Source: Clostridiales bacterium (GTDB lineage: Bacteria > Bacillota > Clostridia > Oscillospirales > Oscillospiraceae). From it: a stretch of 64,000 nucleotides of DNA. This document shows positions 53,955 through 63,361 of the stretch, in pieces (the first letter of the stretch is position 1; every line of letters begins with the position of its first letter). A program made the position numbers and the translations under genes. The stretch spans positions 1 to 64,000 of the forward strand of contig JALFRA010000014.1 of assembly GCA_022785125.1 (NCBI GenBank), written 5' to 3'. The notes beneath the pieces were generated by a model. It made no database searches, was not told the origin of the DNA, and saw only the letters and a list, made by a program, of their open reading frames with translations.

Positions 53955-53984
53955 AAAAGGACGCGCCTGCGGCGCGTCCTTTTT
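53955..53984. terminator. terminator between convergent genes
   Basis: AAAAGGACGCGCC pairs with GGCGCGTCCTTTT around TGC. It serves the acetyltransferase and, on the other strand, the MBL gene. Confidence 0.88.
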
Positions 53985-53987
53985 GAT

Positions 53988-54749
53988 TCAGTCAGCAAAT
54001 TCATAGACCGCCCCGGTGGTAAAACGGTGGAGCCTGTCTCCCAGCTCCTCCTCCAGCAGGGCGTAAGCGGGATCTCCGGTGCAGTGGCCGGTGTAGATAT
54101 CCTGTACCTTTAAATCATCCCGCAGGGCGGCGGCGATGGAGCGTACCTTTTCCGGTGAGGGGCCCAGGGTGGATACCCCCTCCTTGCCCATCAGGTGGAA
54201 GCCTCCCAATACCGCACGGATCGGGGTGCCGGGGAACTGTTCGGAGAGCTGGGTGAGGATTTTCACCACTCCGGCGTGGCAGCAGGAGTTGAGGACCACC
54301 AGCCCTTCCGAGGTCTCAGCCACCAGGGACTGCTCGTGCTTCACCCGGTCAGGGATCAGGTGGAGGCCCTCCGCCAGATCCCGGGGCCCCTCCGCCAGAT
54401 CAATGCGCTTCTCATGCCGGCGGAACATCCCCATGTTGATGCCGATGTACTCCTTCTCCGCCCAGATCTCCGGGTCAATAATCCGGGGCCGGGCGTAAAC
54501 GGAGGCAGAGGGATTGATGGCGAAGAAGGCATTGAAGCCGTCGGCGTGGTCATAGTGTCCATGGGACAGAGCGGCCTTATCTACCTTTGAAAGGTCTACC
54601 CCCAGCTTGGCGGCGTTGTATACCACCGCGCCGCACTCCCCGGCGTCCAGCAGGTAGCGGCCACCTCGGTATTCTATGTAAAAGGACAGCCCGTGTTCGG
54701 AGATCAGCCCATCCCCGGCGGAGTTTTCCATCAGAACGGTGATCTTCAT
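53988..54749 (-). CDS. MBL-fold metallohydrolase
   Basis: 253 residues. The metal motif LSHGHYDHADGF (about 79-90) and VVLNSCCHAGVV place it in the metallo-beta-lactamase superfamily branch annotated as 7,8-dihydropterin-6-methyl-4-(beta-D-ribofuranosyl)-aminobenzene-5'-phosphate synthase-like, where the true substrate is unknown. It is the last of three genes; its ATG overlaps the MATE stop by four bases. Confidence 0.85.
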   Translation of the reverse strand: MKITVLMENSAGDGLISEHGLSFYIEYRGGRYLLDAGECGAVVYNAAKLGVDLSKVDKAALSHGHYDHADGFNAFFAINPSASVYARPRIIDPEIWAEKEYIGINMGMFRRHEKRIDLAEGPRDLAEGLHLIPDRVKHEQSLVAETSEGLVVLNSCCHAGVVKILTQLSEQFPGTPIRAVLGGFHLMGKEGVSTLGPSPEKVRSIAAALRDDLKVQDIYTGHCTGDPAYALLEEELGDRLHRFTTGAVYEFAD

Positions 54750-56143
54750 GAGGAGACCTCCTCTTTCACATATTGGGTCACGTCATTGATCCAGGCCCGG
54801 GAGCGGAACCGGGGCACACCTACAATAAATTTGGTGATCTGCTCCATAATGACGCCCACATATACCCAGAAGATGCCCCACTTCAGCACCAGACCGAAGA
54901 GGGCGGACAGGGGAAGCGCCACCAGCCACAGGGGACACACGTCAATAAGGGAGGCCGCCCGCACGTCGCCGCCGCCCCTGAGCACGCCTACAGTGTTCAC
55001 CGAGTTGAAGGCCCTCAGGGGGAGACAGACGCCGATCATAGTAAGCATCATGGTGGCGATCTCTCCCGCCATGGGGGACAAATGGAAGAAGGGGTAGACC
55101 AGGGTGGGGAAGAAGCTGTGGGTAAAGGTGACCAGCAGTCCGCCGATCACCAGGCCGCAGCACATGGCAAGGGTATTGAGGGTGGCTCCGATCTCGTAGA
55201 TGTGCTCCCGCCGCCCGGCTCCGATCTCCCGCCCAATGATGATGGCGGTGGTGCCGCCCACGGCGAAGATGGCCACGGTACACAGATCTTCCAGATTGCC
55301 CGCCAGAGCCCGGGCGGCCAGGATCTCGGTGGAGTTTTCCATATGGCCCATGACTACCTTGTGCATGGAGGTGCCCAGACCCCACAGAGTCTCGTTGAGG
55401 ACCACCGGGCCGGAGTAGCGGAAGAATTTTTGGATCAGGGGCCGTCCCGGCCGGAACATGAGGGTGGGTTTGAGCCGGAACCGCTTGTTGATGAGGGCAT
55501 AGGTCATGGTGATGCCAAACTCCAGGATGCGGGAGAGCAGAGTGGCAAAGGCCGCGCCCTCCACCCCCAGAGCGGGGGCGCCCAGATTACCGAAAATGAA
55601 CACCCAGTTCAGGAAGGTGTTGGTGGCCATGGAGGTGGCAAAGATGATCATGCCAAGCTTGGGGTTCTCCATGGAGCGGTGGGCGCCCACATACACGCCA
55701 GTGAGGCTGTTGAACAGGTAGGAGGGCCCCACAATACGGGCATAGCTGGCGGCCAGCGGGATCAGTTCTTCGTTGTCGGTGAGCAGGCCCATAAGCTGAG
55801 TGGGGAAGAAGCACATGACGGCGGCGAACAGAGCGGCAATGGCACCAGCCACATAGCATCCGATGCCAATGACTCGGTTGATGGTATCGGTGTCTTTCTT
55901 ACCCCAGAACTGGCTGATGAGCACTGAGGAGCCGCTTTGCAGGCCGAAGATCACCAGCTGAATGACAAACACCGGCAGGTTGGCCTGAGCAACGGCGGCC
56001 AGCGGGGCTTCTCCTAGACTGCCTACCATAAACGTATCCACCAGACCCAGCAGGGTGGTACACAGATTTTGCAGCAGGATGGGCAGGGCCAACGCAATCA
56101 CATTGCGATAAAAGGCCCTGCCTCGGTTCATGTAGGAAAACAA
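54746..56143 (-). CDS. MATE family efflux transporter
   Basis: 465 residues and twelve hydrophobic helices. The N-terminal ALPILLQNLCTTLLGLVDTFMVGSLGEAPLAAV is typical of MATE helices 1-2, with a second related half starting near 235 (YSGPVVLNETLWGLG). These carriers export cationic drugs or metabolites using Na+ or H+. It sits four bases after the cysteine desulfurase gene and overlaps the MBL gene, forming an operon. The substrate is unknown. Confidence 0.92.
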   Translation of the reverse strand: MFSYMNRGRAFYRNVIALALPILLQNLCTTLLGLVDTFMVGSLGEAPLAAVAQANLPVFVIQLVIFGLQSGSSVLISQFWGKKDTDTINRVIGIGCYVAGAIAALFAAVMCFFPTQLMGLLTDNEELIPLAASYARIVGPSYLFNSLTGVYVGAHRSMENPKLGMIIFATSMATNTFLNWVFIFGNLGAPALGVEGAAFATLLSRILEFGITMTYALINKRFRLKPTLMFRPGRPLIQKFFRYSGPVVLNETLWGLGTSMHKVVMGHMENSTEILAARALAGNLEDLCTVAIFAVGGTTAIIIGREIGAGRREHIYEIGATLNTLAMCCGLVIGGLLVTFTHSFFPTLVYPFFHLSPMAGEIATMMLTMIGVCLPLRAFNSVNTVGVLRGGGDVRAASLIDVCPLWLVALPLSALFGLVLKWGIFWVYVGVIMEQITKFIVGVPRFRSRAWINDVTQYVKEEVSS

Positions 56144-56147
56144 ATCC

Positions 56148-57272
56148 TCACCTCATTGCGATCCGAGTCTGTGTGATCTCCGTGAGGGCGTCGGCCAGAG
56201 CGTCGGCCTCCTCACAGGTGCTGTCGGGGGAAAAGGAAATACGCAGCACCCCCATCAGGGTGCGTTTGGGCAGGCCCAGGGCGGCAAAGACGTGGCTGGG
56301 TTTGCCCTTGTGGCAGGCCGAGCCGGAAGAGACGTAGATACCCCGGTCAGACAGGTCCCGCACCAGCATCTCACTGGGATAGCCGGGCAGAGAAATGGCG
56401 CAGATGTGGGGAGCGTCGCCGGGGTTAATGACCTCCAGCCCGGGGACGGCGGAAAATACCTCCAGGGCATGGGCCTTCACTGCCGCCATACGAGCGGGCG
56501 CGCCAGAGTCCCAGGCCTCACAGGCGGCGGCCAGAGCGGCCAGCTGGGCGGTGGGCTCGGTGCCGGAGCGCAGACCATTTTCCTGTCCGCCTCCCAGCAG
56601 CAGGGGGTTCAGGTCCAGGCCCTTACGGATGTACTGGGCGCCGATACCCTTGGGCGCCCGGATCTTGTGGCCGCTGATGGTGAGCAGGTCTACCCCCAGC
56701 TCTTTGGGGGTAAAGGGGACCTTCAAAAAGGCCTGTACCGCGTCGCAGTGGAGCAGGGCGGGGCAGTTGGCGGCCTTAATGGCCTGGGCGGCTTCCGCCA
56801 CCGGCAGGAGGGTACCCAGTTCATTGTTTACCAGCATCATGGATACCAGTACCGTATCGGGCCGCAGGGCGTCGGCCAGCGCCTGGGTGGATATATGGCC
56901 GGACTTGTCCGGCTTTAAGTAGGTGACCTCATAGCCCTGGGTGGCCAGAGCACGCATGGGCTCCAGCACAGCGGAGTGCTCAATGGCGGTGGTGATGATA
57001 TGCTTCCCAATCCGCTTCCCATGCTCCACGGCAGCCCGGATGGCCCAGTTGTCTCCCTCGGTACCGCAGGAGGTAAAGGTAAGCTCCTCCGGCAGGCAAC
57101 CCAGCCTGCCCGCTACCACGGCGCGGTACTCCTTTACTTTGGCGGCGGCGGCCTGACCGATGGCATAGCCGGAGGAGGGATTGCCGTAGCCCTCCGTCAT
57201 GGCCTCATAGGCCGCTTTGACCGCCTGGGGACACACCGGCGTGGTGGCGGCGTTATCGAGATAGATGGACAT
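56148..57272 (-). CDS. cysteine desulfurase (NifS/IscS-like)
   Basis: 374 residues. A PLP enzyme that removes sulfur from cysteine for Fe-S clusters or thio-modified tRNA. The start MSIYLDNAATTPV, the PLP lysine in TISGHKIRAPKGIG (about 204), and the catalytic cysteine in SSGSACHKG (about 320) are present. The short active-site loop is closer to the NifS-like group I enzymes than to SufS. No iscU or thiI gene follows; the MATE transporter is next. Confidence 0.93.
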   Translation of the reverse strand: MSIYLDNAATTPVCPQAVKAAYEAMTEGYGNPSSGYAIGQAAAAKVKEYRAVVAGRLGCLPEELTFTSCGTEGDNWAIRAAVEHGKRIGKHIITTAIEHSAVLEPMRALATQGYEVTYLKPDKSGHISTQALADALRPDTVLVSMMLVNNELGTLLPVAEAAQAIKAANCPALLHCDAVQAFLKVPFTPKELGVDLLTISGHKIRAPKGIGAQYIRKGLDLNPLLLGGGQENGLRSGTEPTAQLAALAAACEAWDSGAPARMAAVKAHALEVFSAVPGLEVINPGDAPHICAISLPGYPSEMLVRDLSDRGIYVSSGSACHKGKPSHVFAALGLPKRTLMGVLRISFSPDSTCEEADALADALTEITQTRIAMR

Positions 57273-57393
57273 GAACAGTCACCTCAGACAAAAAAAGTAC
57301 AGTTTCGCAATTTTTCATTGTAGCCTCCTACAGAGGGAAAGTCAAGGTGGCAGAACCGCTGGAAAACAGACGTGACAGTTTATCCCATAGCGC

Positions 57394-57422
57394 TTGACAA
57401 GCGGAAGAGAGGATAATATACT
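57394..57422 (+). promoter_or_regulatory. promoter of the FprA-rubredoxin gene
   Basis: TTGACA (57394-57399), 17-base spacer, TATACT (57417-57422). AAAGGAAGG precedes the ATG at 57472. Confidence 0.75.
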
Positions 57423-57471
57423 GTGACCTGCTAGGAAATAATTTTTGACAATATGAAAGGAAGGAACCACC

Positions 57472-58842
57472 ATGAGCGCCATCAAGCTGCGTGAAAATCT
57501 CTGGTCCGTGGGCGTCCTCAATCCGACGCTGCGGGTCTTTGACATCGTAATGGAATCCAAATACGGTACCTCCTACAATGCCTATCTGCTGACGGGAGAG
57601 AAGAATGTTCTGATCGAAACGGTCCATACCGATTATTTTGATGAATATCTGGATAACATCCGCCAGGTCATTCCCCTGGAGGATGTGGATTACCTGATCA
57701 TGAATCACAATGAACCTGACCATTCCGGCAGCGTGGCCAAGTTGATGGCAGTTTGCCCCAAGCTGGAGATCATCGCCACCAAGGCGGGCAAAAAGCACCT
57801 ACAGGATATCACCAACCTGGATCTGCCCTGCCGTGCCGTGGCCGCAGGTGATACCCTGGACCTGGGCAACCGGGTGCTGGAGTTCATTCCCTCTCCCATG
57901 CTCCACTGGGCCGACTCTATGTTTACCTGGGACAAGGAGGGCAAGACCCTCTTTACCTGCGACTTCCTGGGCTGCCATTTCTGTGAGCCTACCATGCTGG
58001 ACAAGAACATCCACGTCAAGGAGGCCTATGAGGGCGAGTTTGCCTACTACTATGCCGGCATCTTTGGCCCCTTCAAGCCCAGCGTGCTCTCTGGTCTGAA
58101 CAAGATGCCCGCCGACGTAGAGCTGGTGTGCCCCAGCCACGGCCCCTGCCTGACCGAGACCATTGCCAAGGCCAAGGAGCTCTACCGTACCTGGAGCACT
58201 CCCGCGCCCAAGACCCAGCGTACCGCCTTTGTGGTGTATGCTTCCGCTTACGGCTGCACCCGTACCCTGGCAGAGACCGCTGCCAGAGCCCTGGAGGACG
58301 AGGGCTATGCCGTCACTGTGGCGGACGTCACTGTGGAGTCCTATGAAAACTGTGTGAAGCTGGCCCATGAGGCCGACGTACTGCTGGTGGGCTCTCCCAC
58401 CATCAACCGCGCCGCCCCCAAGGCTGTGTGGGACGTGCTCACCTCCATCGACCCCATCAACCTGAAGGGTAAGGCCGCCGGCGCCTTCGGCGCCTATGGC
58501 TGGAGCGGCGAGGCTGCCCCCATGCTCCACACCTTCCTGAAGGGCCTGCGCTATGCCGCTCCTGAGGAGCCCTTCCGCATTCTCTTCACTCCCACTCAGG
58601 CTGACCTGGACGCTATGGCTGACTACGCCCGCAGTGTAGCCGCCCTGTGCACCGTGCCGGTGGACGCCCCCAAGACCGAGGGCGGCAAGTGGGTGTGCGC
58701 GCTGTGCGGTTACATTTATGATCCTGCCGAGGGTGATCCTGCTCACGGTGTGGCTCCCGGCACCCCCTGGGAGCAGGTGCCCTCCTCCTGGTCCTGCCCC
58801 CTGTGCGGCGTGGACAAGGAGATGTTTAAAAAAGCGGAGTAA
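57472..58842 (+). CDS. FprA-type diiron flavoprotein fused to rubredoxin
   Basis: 456 residues with three domains: a metallo-beta-lactamase-like diiron domain (about 1-245, ligands in [11 protein letters not shown] and further histidines), a flavodoxin domain (about 255-395, [16 protein letters not shown]), and a C-terminal rubredoxin (about 405-456, CALCGY and CPLCGV). Family knowledge: A-type flavoproteins reduce O2 to water or NO to N2O, protecting anaerobes. The fused rubredoxin would feed electrons directly, as in E. coli NorV, which also carries a rubredoxin. It has its own promoter and a double terminator. A truncated copy lies at 172-512. Confidence 0.95.
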   Translation: MSAIKLRENLWSVGVLNPTLRVFDIVMESKYGTSYNAYLLTGEKNVLIETVHTDYFDEYLDNIRQVIPLEDVDYLIMNHNEPDHSGSVAKLMAVCPKLEIIATKAGKKHLQDITNLDLPCRAVAAGDTLDLGNRVLEFIPSPMLHWADSMFTWDKEGKTLFTCDFLGCHFCEPTMLDKNIHVKEAYEGEFAYYYAGIFGPFKPSVLSGLNKMPADVELVCPSHGPCLTETIAKAKELYRTWSTPAPKTQRTAFVVYASAYGCTRTLAETAARALEDEGYAVTVADVTVESYENCVKLAHEADVLLVGSPTINRAAPKAVWDVLTSIDPINLKGKAAGAFGAYGWSGEAAPMLHTFLKGLRYAAPEEPFRILFTPTQADLDAMADYARSVAALCTVPVDAPKTEGGKWVCALCGYIYDPAEGDPAHGVAPGTPWEQVPSSWSCPLCGVDKEMFKKAE

Positions 58843-58892
58843 ATCTTCCAAAATAGAGCCGTTTGCGTGTTGCGTCGATACGGCTGCAAAAT

Positions 58893-58930
58893 AAAAGTAG
58901 ACACTCACAAGTGTGGGTGTCTACTTTTTT
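58893..58930 (+). terminator. terminator after the FprA gene
   Basis: AAAAGTAGACACTCACA pairs with TGTGGGTGTCTACTTTT, then TT. It is nearly identical to the hairpin at 44331-44369. Confidence 0.9.
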
Positions 58931-58993
58931 GTGGTAAGTCAACCTATGTATAGTTCTTCCACAGCTCCTGTCCCGCCGCTGCATTGAGATACA

Positions 58994-59028
58994 AAAACCC
59001 TGTTCAGTACAGGACTGAACAGGGTTTT
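58994..59028. terminator. second terminator facing the SLH gene
   Basis: AAAACCCTGTTCAGT pairs with ACTGAACAGGGTTTT. It lies 45 bases past the minus-strand SLH gene stop and probably ends that operon. Confidence 0.8.
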
Positions 59029-59072
59029 CGATAAATTTGCTTTTTCTGGGCCTGTTTTCTCTTAACCGGCGC

Positions 59073-61445
59073 CTACTGCACCACTACCACGCGGACCTTG
59101 CCGCCGTCCTCCGGCGTGCGGTCGTAGTAGATGGTGATGTTGTCGGAGAAGGCACGGGCCTGATTGAGGGCATCCATGGGGTCCTCCGCCGTAAACCACT
59201 GCTTGGTGGTCTTGTTGTAGCACACCACATTGTCCGAGATGGGCAGCACCATATCAGTGGTGGTCACCGTCTTGGCCTTCATATCAAAGGCGCTGCGGCG
59301 TACGCCGTCCTGCTCCTTCAGGAACACATAGCCGGCAATCTTGGCAGGACCATCCTTTAATGTGTTCAGAGAGGCTACCACGCCGCCAACTGCGTTGCGG
59401 GGCACTTCCACACCTCCCACCAGTTCCAGCTTGCTCTCGCCGCTTTTGTCCGAGGTGGTCACGATCACGGTGGAGTTAATGATGGGACCCATGCTGGAGG
59501 AGGTCTCCATTGTCCCCTTGCTCATAAAGCCGTAGGTATACAGATCGCCGGTCACGTCATCCAGCACCAGCACATTGTACCGGCCGGCATAGTCCTTGCC
59601 GGCATACAAGATCTTGGAGGCGGGCACGCTGGAAGCGGTGATCTGGCTGTACTTGACAGGCTGGAGCTTGCTGCTGCCCACCTTCTCGTACACCGCCGCA
59701 TTGTCGGCCAGAGCCACGCCGCCCAGGGTGCGGGCAGCCACCTCCAGCTTGCCGGTGACCCCGCTGGAGGAGCCGCCGGTGAGGCGGGTCAGGCTGATCT
59801 GGCCCAGCTTATAGGAGGAGACGGTGACCAGCTCGCCCAGCATTTTGGTCGCGCTATCGTTCCGGTAGGCGGTTTTGCCCTTCACCTCACCCAGCACACT
59901 GTCCAGCAGCTGTACAGTTGCTTCACCGTTCTCTGCATTGATCTCCTTCACATAACCCACCGCATTGCCCTTGGCGGCGGCGGTGGTGACCGCACCGGCC
60001 ACCTTTCCGTCATTGGTGAGCAGCAGAGTCAGGGTATCGCCGATCTTGAAGTTGCGCAGATCCTCCACCGCACAGGGCAGCACCGGCAGCTCCACACCCA
60101 TGACCCAGATCTTGGCCGGGGTATCAGTATTGGGGTAGACGTTCTCATACATACCGGTGAGCCGCAGGTCGGAGATGTTCATGACCTTGGCGCCGCTGTC
60201 ATAGGTGGCCACGTCGTACTGACGGATGTCATTGACGGTGGCAGGCATCCTGTTCTTATAGATCTGGTAATTGCTCTCCCCCTTGGCCAGGGCGGTGAAA
60301 GGATTTCCGGAGGGCACGCTCCGGGCCACCATGGCGGTGTCGGAGGCGGAGGCGGAGCGCAGGAACACATAGTCCACCTTGCCCTCTGCCGTGTAGTAGA
60401 AAGTGGCGGGGGTGCCCGGCTTCAGGTCCTGCCACAGCTCCTCATATACCTTCTTCTCGCCGTCCTGGTACACGGTGGTCTGAGGCGGCAGCTCCAGGGT
60501 CTCGCCGCCGGTGAGCCGCGCTTCATTGTAGGCCCACTCAGCCACGTTGACTGCCCGGCTGGTGATATTCTCCTTGGGCTGGAAGGCCAGCAGCTTGTCG
60601 TTCTTATCCAGCACCACGTCGCCCTGCATACCTTCCAGGCGCTCGTCCAGGCCCGCCCGGTCGGTCTTGTAGGTGCCGGTGGTGGTCTTGACCGCGGTGT
60701 TGGAGCCGGCCAGGGTGGCGTTCACATCCAGCAGGATGCCGCCGTCCTCCACTTTGCAGCCCAGACCGGTGAGGTAGAGGCTGTCGCTGCCCTTGGTCTT
60801 GGCAAAGAGCAGGTTGTAGAACAGGATGGCAGCCTGGCCGCGGGAGATGGTGGAGGCGCCGGTCAGGTTCAGCTTATCCAGCAGTCCGGCGGAGCCGGCC
60901 AGCCCCATATAGCCGTCGTACCAGTTGAGACCGCCTGCCACATCGCCGTCGCTGTAACCCAGCACCCGCATGAGGATGGTGACGGCCTCGCCGCAGGTGA
61001 TGACCCGGTCGGGCTGGAATGTGCCGTCGCCCACGCCCATAATCAGGCGGGTACCCGCTGTGGCGCTCTCCCCGTCACCGCCGGAGGAGCCGCCCACAGT
61101 GATGGAGGCAGCCAGATTGATGTAGCCTCTGGCCCAGTGGGTGGAGCTGACGTCGGTAAAGATGGTGCGGCTGCGCTGGGCGGGCTCCTCGTCGCCCCGG
61201 CCCATGATCTCCACCGTCATCTTGCAGAATTCGCTCCGGGTCAGGGTGCCCTGGGGCCGGAACGCGCCGCCGCCGGTGCCGTTCACCACGCCCAGCAGGC
61301 GCAGCATCTCGGCGGCATTGGCCTGGTCGGGATCGGTGATGTCGGTAAAGGCTGAATTGCCTGCCGCGGAGGCGGAGGGCACCACCAGCATACTCACCAG
61401 CAGCGCCACCGCCAGCAGGGCGGAAAGCCATTTTCTCACTTTCAT
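59073..61445 (-). CDS. exported S-layer homology (SLH) domain protein
   Basis: 790 residues. A signal peptide (about 1-27, LLAVALLVSMLVVPSASA) is followed by SLH repeats between about 30 and 215 (FTDITDPDQANAAEML..., FTDVSSTHWARGYINLA, and a third near 195) that bind wall polymers. The remaining 570 residues are a beta-rich region with no catalytic motif I recognise. The gene begins 14 bases after the ABC permease gene, so it is likely cotranscribed with the exporter. A wall-bound structural or binding role is the best guess. Confidence 0.9.
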   Translation of the reverse strand: MKVRKWLSALLAVALLVSMLVVPSASAAGNSAFTDITDPDQANAAEMLRLLGVVNGTGGGAFRPQGTLTRSEFCKMTVEIMGRGDEEPAQRSRTIFTDVSSTHWARGYINLAASITVGGSSGGDGESATAGTRLIMGVGDGTFQPDRVITCGEAVTILMRVLGYSDGDVAGGLNWYDGYMGLAGSAGLLDKLNLTGASTISRGQAAILFYNLLFAKTKGSDSLYLTGLGCKVEDGGILLDVNATLAGSNTAVKTTTGTYKTDRAGLDERLEGMQGDVVLDKNDKLLAFQPKENITSRAVNVAEWAYNEARLTGGETLELPPQTTVYQDGEKKVYEELWQDLKPGTPATFYYTAEGKVDYVFLRSASASDTAMVARSVPSGNPFTALAKGESNYQIYKNRMPATVNDIRQYDVATYDSGAKVMNISDLRLTGMYENVYPNTDTPAKIWVMGVELPVLPCAVEDLRNFKIGDTLTLLLTNDGKVAGAVTTAAAKGNAVGYVKEINAENGEATVQLLDSVLGEVKGKTAYRNDSATKMLGELVTVSSYKLGQISLTRLTGGSSSGVTGKLEVAARTLGGVALADNAAVYEKVGSSKLQPVKYSQITASSVPASKILYAGKDYAGRYNVLVLDDVTGDLYTYGFMSKGTMETSSSMGPIINSTVIVTTSDKSGESKLELVGGVEVPRNAVGGVVASLNTLKDGPAKIAGYVFLKEQDGVRRSAFDMKAKTVTTTDMVLPISDNVVCYNKTTKQWFTAEDPMDALNQARAFSDNITIYYDRTPEDGGKVRVVVVQ

Positions 61446-61459
61446 ACACTCACTCTCCT

Positions 61460-62668
61460 TTAGTCTGCCCGCAGGGCTTCCACCGGCTGGAGGCCGGAGG
61501 CCTTAATGGCAGGATAGAGGCCAAAGGCCACGCCAAGGGCAACGGAAATGAAGAAAGCGCCTACCGTTATCCCGGCGTTGGGTATCAATATGGTATGGAA
61601 AGACAGTTTTCCCACGATCAAGGTACCGATATAGCCCACGATGATACCGAAGATGCCGCCGATGCCGCAGATCATGCAGGCTTCGATGAGGAACTGGGCA
61701 ATGATGCTCTTGCGCTCGGCGCCGATGGCCTTGCGGATACCGATCTCACGGGTACGCTCGGTCACGGTGACCAGCATAATGTTCATGATGCCGATACCGC
61801 CCACCGCCAGAGAGATGGCGGCGATACCGCCCAAAAAGCGCTGCTGCATCTGATCCTGCTCCTTACCCTCCTCCTGCATCTGGTTGGGGGTGGTAACATC
61901 ATAATATCCGCTGTTAGGATCAATGACGCCCTGGAGAAAACCCTTGAGCAGCGTGATGGCCCGGGTGGTGGATTCCGAATCCTTGGCCTTGGCCACGAAG
62001 GTATCCATGCTGGTCCGGCTGTTCAGCACCCGGTTCATAGAGTAGGGCAGCACGATATAGCGGTCCATACCGGTCATATTATTGGGATCTTTTTCCTTGT
62101 AAACGCCAATAACCTCAAACGGGATATTGTTGATGGTGATACTCTGGCCCACCGGGTCCATGTAATTAAACAGGGCGTCGGCCATCTTGGAGCCCAGCAC
62201 ACAAACCTGGTTGTAGTTTTTCACATCCAGGTAGGCGATGTCTCTCCCCTTTGCCAGGGTAAAGTTGTTGCACAGGGAGAACTGCTGGTTGCCCATCACC
62301 ACCTGGGGAGATTCCTCCCAAGAGGTATTATAGTTGTCCAGGGTTTTGGCGCCGTATTTGATGACGGTTTGATTGTACATCTGCACCACCGGGGTAACGC
62401 CCAGTACATATTCGTCCAGCTCCATACAATAGTCATACAACTCATCGGATACCTTCTCGCTGTTCCAGCTGTTGGCCTGGATGTTGATGATGTTGGTACC
62501 CAGGCTCTCATAGAAGGCCCGCATCTGCTGGTTCTGCCCCTGGGCATAGGACACCAGGATGATGACGGCAGCCAGACCGATAATGACACCCAGCATGGTA
62601 AGGACCGAGCGGGCTTTCTTGGCTGCAATGGATTTGATGGCGATCTTGAACGCCTGCGACAGATTCAT
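61460..62668 (-). CDS. MacB-like ABC transporter permease
   Basis: 402 residues. One N-terminal helix (about 22-42) is followed by a large extracytoplasmic domain (about 45-265) and three helices at the C-terminus with the FtsX-like motif ISLAVGGIGIMNIMLVTVTERTREIGIRKAIGA. This is the MacB permease layout, single FtsX domain. It works with the ATPase encoded upstream (overlap of four bases) and the adaptor before that. Confidence 0.94.
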   Translation of the reverse strand: MNLSQAFKIAIKSIAAKKARSVLTMLGVIIGLAAVIILVSYAQGQNQQMRAFYESLGTNIINIQANSWNSEKVSDELYDYCMELDEYVLGVTPVVQMYNQTVIKYGAKTLDNYNTSWEESPQVVMGNQQFSLCNNFTLAKGRDIAYLDVKNYNQVCVLGSKMADALFNYMDPVGQSITINNIPFEVIGVYKEKDPNNMTGMDRYIVLPYSMNRVLNSRTSMDTFVAKAKDSESTTRAITLLKGFLQGVIDPNSGYYDVTTPNQMQEEGKEQDQMQQRFLGGIAAISLAVGGIGIMNIMLVTVTERTREIGIRKAIGAERKSIIAQFLIEACMICGIGGIFGIIVGYIGTLIVGKLSFHTILIPNAGITVGAFFISVALGVAFGLYPAIKASGLQPVEALRAD

Positions 62669-63360
62669 GCAAAAGCCCCCTCCCTGTTTCCGTCATAGAT
62701 GATACGTCCATCGGAAATGCGCACCACCCGCTGGGCGGTGGAGGCAATGCCGTTGTCGTGTGTAATGAGGATGATGGTGGAGCCCTCCTCATGAAGCCCG
62801 TGGAGGATCTCCAGCACATGCTTGCCGGTGCGGGAGTCCAGGGCGCCGGTGGGCTCGTCGGCCATAATGATGGGGGGCTGGGTGGCAATGGCCCGGGCGA
62901 TGGCCACCCGCTGCTGCTGACCGCCCGACATCTCGGTGGGCTTGTGGTCGGCCCGGTCAGCCAGACCTACCCGCTCCAGTGCGGCCTCCACCCTCTCCCA
63001 CCGCTTGGAGGCGGAAACCCCCTGATAGATCAGGGGAAGTTCCACATTCTCCCAGGCGTTGAGGGCGGGGATCAGATTAAAACCCTGAAAGATAAATCCG
63101 ATCTGCTTGTTGCGGATGTGGGCCAGCTGTTTGTCCGTCAGTTCGGTCACGTCCACCCCGTCCAGATGGTAGTCCCCATAGGTGGGGATATCCAGGCAGC
63201 CCAGGATATTCATCAGGGTGGACTTGCCGGAGCCGGACTGGCCGATGATGGCCACGAACTCCCCCCGGTCTACCGTGAGGCTCACCCCGTCCAGGGCCCG
63301 GACCTCGCTTTCCTCCCCCTCATGGTAGATCTTGAAGAGATTTTTCACATCGATCAGCAT
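62665..63360 (-). CDS. MacB-like ABC transporter ATP-binding protein
   Basis: 231 residues from the ATG at 63360; the longer frame upstream overlaps the adaptor. The Walker A is [10 protein letters not shown]-loop FIFQGFN, signature [16 protein letters not shown], Walker [16 protein letters not shown]-loop ILITHDNG. It pairs with the permease and adaptor as a tripartite-type exporter of a peptide, lipid or drug; the exact cargo is unknown. Confidence 0.95.
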   Translation of the reverse strand: MLIDVKNLFKIYHEGEESEVRALDGVSLTVDRGEFVAIIGQSGSGKSTLMNILGCLDIPTYGDYHLDGVDVTELTDKQLAHIRNKQIGFIFQGFNLIPALNAWENVELPLIYQGVSASKRWERVEAALERVGLADRADHKPTEMSGGQQQRVAIARAIATQPPIIMADEPTGALDSRTGKHVLEILHGLHEEGSTIILITHDNGIASTAQRVVRISDGRIIYDGNREGAFA

Positions 63361-63361
63361 A